Positions 7,450-8,714 of a DNA stretch of 8,714 nt are shown here, one piece after another. This stretch comes from JBBRLA01 sp038231615 (GTDB lineage Bacteria > Myxococcota_A > Polyangia > Palsa-1104 > JAEUJZ01). Position 1 is the first letter of the stretch. Each line of letters opens with the position of its first letter. A program made the translations under genes and the position numbers. The stretch is from contig JBBRLA010000353.1 of assembly GCA_038231615.1 (NCBI GenBank), positions 1-8,714 on the forward strand, in the 5' to 3' direction. The notes beneath the pieces are model-generated. The model saw nothing but the letters and a program-made list of their open reading frames with translations. It had not been told where the DNA came from and did not search any database.

Positions 7450-7504
7450 GTGTTGTGCTAAGGTTGCGGGCGACTTCTGGCCGCTGGCCAAGACCAGCAT
7501 GGAC

Positions 7505-7720
7505 TCAGGAGCAGGTGATCGGATCCGGGAGTTGGCACGTGCCGCTGGTCGCATTGGCCGCTGTCACGCAACGCGCAGGCGTCAGGCAGGCGGGGCCGGT
7601 CGCCGTGTCGCAAGGCTTTCCCTCGATCGCGTAGGTGGCGCTATCGACGCACGCCTGATCGGCACTGACGCCGCTTCCGCATCCAGCGAGAAAGCACATA
7701 AACAAAATGGCACGATTCAT
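7505..7720 (-). CDS. Small cysteine-rich lipoprotein
   Basis: A 71-residue predicted lipoprotein. It has a very short signal peptide (N2-R3, then a hydrophobic stretch) and the lipobox L11-A-G-C14. The mature part has six further cysteines at 24, 37, 45, 51, 62 and 70, enough for three disulfides in the periplasm or at the cell surface. The start is fixed by a strong AAGGAGG at 7726-7732, 5 bases before the ATG; an upstream in-frame start would run into the cytochrome gene and lose the signal peptide. It lies 49 bases downstream of the cytochrome b gene and 70 bases upstream of the sugar dehydrogenase, on the same strand. The family is not recognised. The short Cys-rich design recalls the Cys-rich repeats of the large lipoprotein at 4362-6365, but the Cys spacing differs. 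Confidence 0.75.
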   Translation of the reverse strand: MNRAILFMCFLAGCGSGVSADQACVDSATYAIEGKPCDTATGPACLTPARCVTAANATSGTCQLPDPITCS

Positions 7721-7725
7721 TCGAT

Positions 7726-7732
7726 CCTCCTT
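7726..7732 (-). promoter_or_regulatory. Strong ribosome binding site for the small lipoprotein
   Basis: On the minus strand AAGGAGG stands 5 bases before ATG 7720. It is the strongest Shine-Dalgarno match noticed in the window and decides the start of a very short gene. Confidence 0.8.
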
Positions 7733-7769
7733 GGCAGATGCCAAATTTGACGAAGTCGCGGGAACAGGG

Positions 7770-8480
7770 TCATTTCGCGGGCCCCGGGTGTAAGTGCGCC
7801 ACTCCGAGGCGCACCAGCAGCCGCGCATAGGGGGCCTGCTCCGGATGACCGATCTCGGCAAAGACGCCGCCCAGCCCCAGCATGCCCAGCAGCAGGGCCA
7901 GGCTTCCCAGCGTCACGATCGGCGCGAGCAGCTCGGGTCGACGCAGCCCGTTGCCCGTGCGCAGACCCAGCACCGGAAGCGCGACGCCCAGCCCGTAGAC
8001 CGCGTGATAGAGGCCAGCCATGGCAAAGACGGTATAATACGGCCAGAAGTAAGCCGGCACCCAGCGCAGGGTGAAGGCCACCCCCGCAAACTCCGGGTAG
8101 ACCCCGTAGAGCAATGAGGCGCCGCGCGTGGCAATGACGTGGCCAGCGAAGAGCAAAAAAAGGAACATTCCGGTAATCCGATGCAGCCGCGCCCACCTTT
8201 CAGCGGGTGCCTTCCGCCCCAGCGCCCGCCGCCGGAGCATGCGCAGGATGGCCGCGGTCGCATGGACCAAAAGGGGCGCAAGGACCAGCGCGATCTCGAC
8301 GGGCGGTGCCTGGTAACCGCGACGCAGCACCCGTTGTGCCCCGTCATAGACCACGGGCCCCAGGGCCGCGAGCATCTGGTTTACCAGGTGCACCAACAGA
8401 AAGACCGCGAAGAGCGCGCCGCTCAGGGCCTGCACGCGCAGAAGTCGCCGGTCGTCTATCGCGTGGTTTACGGGTTTCAT
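7770..8480 (-). CDS. SdhC-like diheme cytochrome b membrane subunit
   Basis: A 236-residue integral membrane protein with five predicted helices at about 17-41, 59-82, 101-120, 143-170 and 183-207. The first four each carry one buried His: H31 (FLLVHLVNQ), H73 (LLVHATAA), H114 (LFAGHVIAT) and H159 (GLYHAVYG). Their spacing of 42, 41 and 45 closely follows the four heme ligands of Bacillus subtilis SdhC, recalled as 28, 70, 113 and 155. The RLHRITG segment before the third helix is also typical of succinate dehydrogenase cytochrome b. A di-heme quinone-reactive anchor is therefore the best call. It is not adjacent to sdhAB: it lies on the other strand among sugar genes. The start ATG 8480 has a poor ribosome binding site, and a small inverted repeat lies just upstream. 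It could serve the Sdh in this window, another dehydrogenase, or a different quinone-linked oxidoreductase. Confidence 0.8.
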   Translation of the reverse strand: MKPVNHAIDDRRLLRVQALSGALFAVFLLVHLVNQMLAALGPVVYDGAQRVLRRGYQAPPVEIALVLAPLLVHATAAILRMLRRRALGRKAPAERWARLHRITGMFLFLLFAGHVIATRGASLLYGVYPEFAGVAFTLRWVPAYFWPYYTVFAMAGLYHAVYGLGVALPVLGLRTGNGLRRPELLAPIVTLGSLALLLGMLGLGGVFAEIGHPEQAPYARLLVRLGVAHLHPGPAK

Positions 8481-8489
8481 GGCCTGTGA

Positions 8490-8503
8490 TTGTCTCTTGA
8501 CAA
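8490..8503. repeat. Short inverted repeat upstream of the cytochrome b gene
   Basis: TTGTC and GACAA flank a four-base TCTT spacer, in the 45-base gap between the aminotransferase stop and the cytochrome b start. It could be an operator half-site pair or a weak hairpin near the translation start. At five base pairs it may well be chance. Confidence 0.25.
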
Positions 8504-8525
8504 CAACAACCGAACGGCATTGGGC

Positions 8526-8714
8526 TTAGCCCCGGTAAAAGGCCTGGATCGATTCGGCTACGAAGTCGATCTGGTCGTCGCTGAGATCGGGGTGCACCGG
8601 GATGGCCACCGCCTCCCTGCAGGCGGCCTCGGCCCGGGGGCAGTCGCCCTCCTTGTAACCGAAGTGAGCGAAGCACGGCTGCAGGTGCAGGGCCATCGGA
8701 TAGTAGACCTCGCT
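8526..8714 (-). CDS. DegT/DnrJ/EryC1-family sugar aminotransferase, C-terminal end
   Basis: Only the last 62 residues and the TAA stop are in the window; the gene runs in from beyond 8714. The visible residues include YYPMALHLQPCF, then HFGYKEGDCPRAE, AIPVHPDLSDDQ and a final AFYRG. This is the characteristic C-terminal block of PLP-dependent sugar-nucleotide aminotransferases of the WbpE/WlbC/ArnB fold group, where Y-P-x-x-L-H-x-Q and P-x-A-E precede a PxxP-like segment. The PLP-binding Lys lies upstream and cannot be seen. Members transfer an amine from glutamate to a keto-sugar nucleotide. With the Gfo/Idh dehydrogenase downstream on the same strand, a 3-amino-uronic acid pathway as in Pseudomonas O-antigen synthesis is plausible. 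The stop is 45 bases before the cytochrome b start. Confidence 0.88.
   Translation of the reverse strand, partial: SEVYYPMALHLQPCFAHFGYKEGDCPRAEAACREAVAIPVHPDLSDDQIDFVAESIQAFYRG

Noticed and set aside
8497..8502. TTGACA resembling a plus-strand -35 element
   Set aside because: No matching -10 follows at 16-18 bases, and no plus-strand gene starts downstream in the window. It is part of the small inverted repeat.

Overview
The window is GC-rich bacterial DNA with dense coding on both strands, G/C-ending codons and short gaps between genes. A large lipoprotein with Gly/Asp-rich linkers and Cys-rich modules, plus a second small Cys-rich lipoprotein, suggests a Gram-negative predator or scavenger lineage such as Myxococcota or another former deltaproteobacterium. 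This placement is inference, since no taxonomic marker is present.

Plus strand, 1-3084: the 5'-truncated flavoprotein gene (sdhA) and the complete iron-sulfur gene (sdhB) of a succinate dehydrogenase, followed by a short TPR-like gene. Each junction overlaps by one base (TAATG, then TGATG), so the three genes look translationally coupled. As recalled, the SdhA and SdhB motifs resemble mycobacterial Sdh1 more than the E. coli enzyme. No membrane anchor gene follows sdhB, so it lies upstream of the window or elsewhere.

Plus strand, 3146-6365: a membrane protein of unknown function (one N-terminal helix, a charged coiled-coil region, three helices and a C-terminal double zinc ribbon). It is followed by a 667-residue predicted lipoprotein with two Cys-rich repeats, a Gly-rich beta-helix-like region, two Ig-like regions and a C-terminal carboxypeptidase-regulatory-like domain.

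Minus strand, 8714 down to 6385, convergent with the plus-strand genes: the 3' end of a DegT/DnrJ/EryC1-type sugar aminotransferase, a five-helix SdhC-like diheme cytochrome b, a 71-residue Cys-rich lipoprotein, and a Gfo/Idh/MocA sugar dehydrogenase. The aminotransferase and dehydrogenase are the type of pair (WbpE/WbpB-like) that makes amino-sugar uronates for surface polysaccharides. The cytochrome b and lipoprotein sit between them. No convincing tRNA, rRNA, CRISPR, insertion sequence or strong intrinsic terminator was seen.

The most notable point is an orphan four-histidine SdhC-like cytochrome located about 5 kb from an SdhAB pair that has no visible anchor. I found no clear evidence of a wholly new defence or mobile system.
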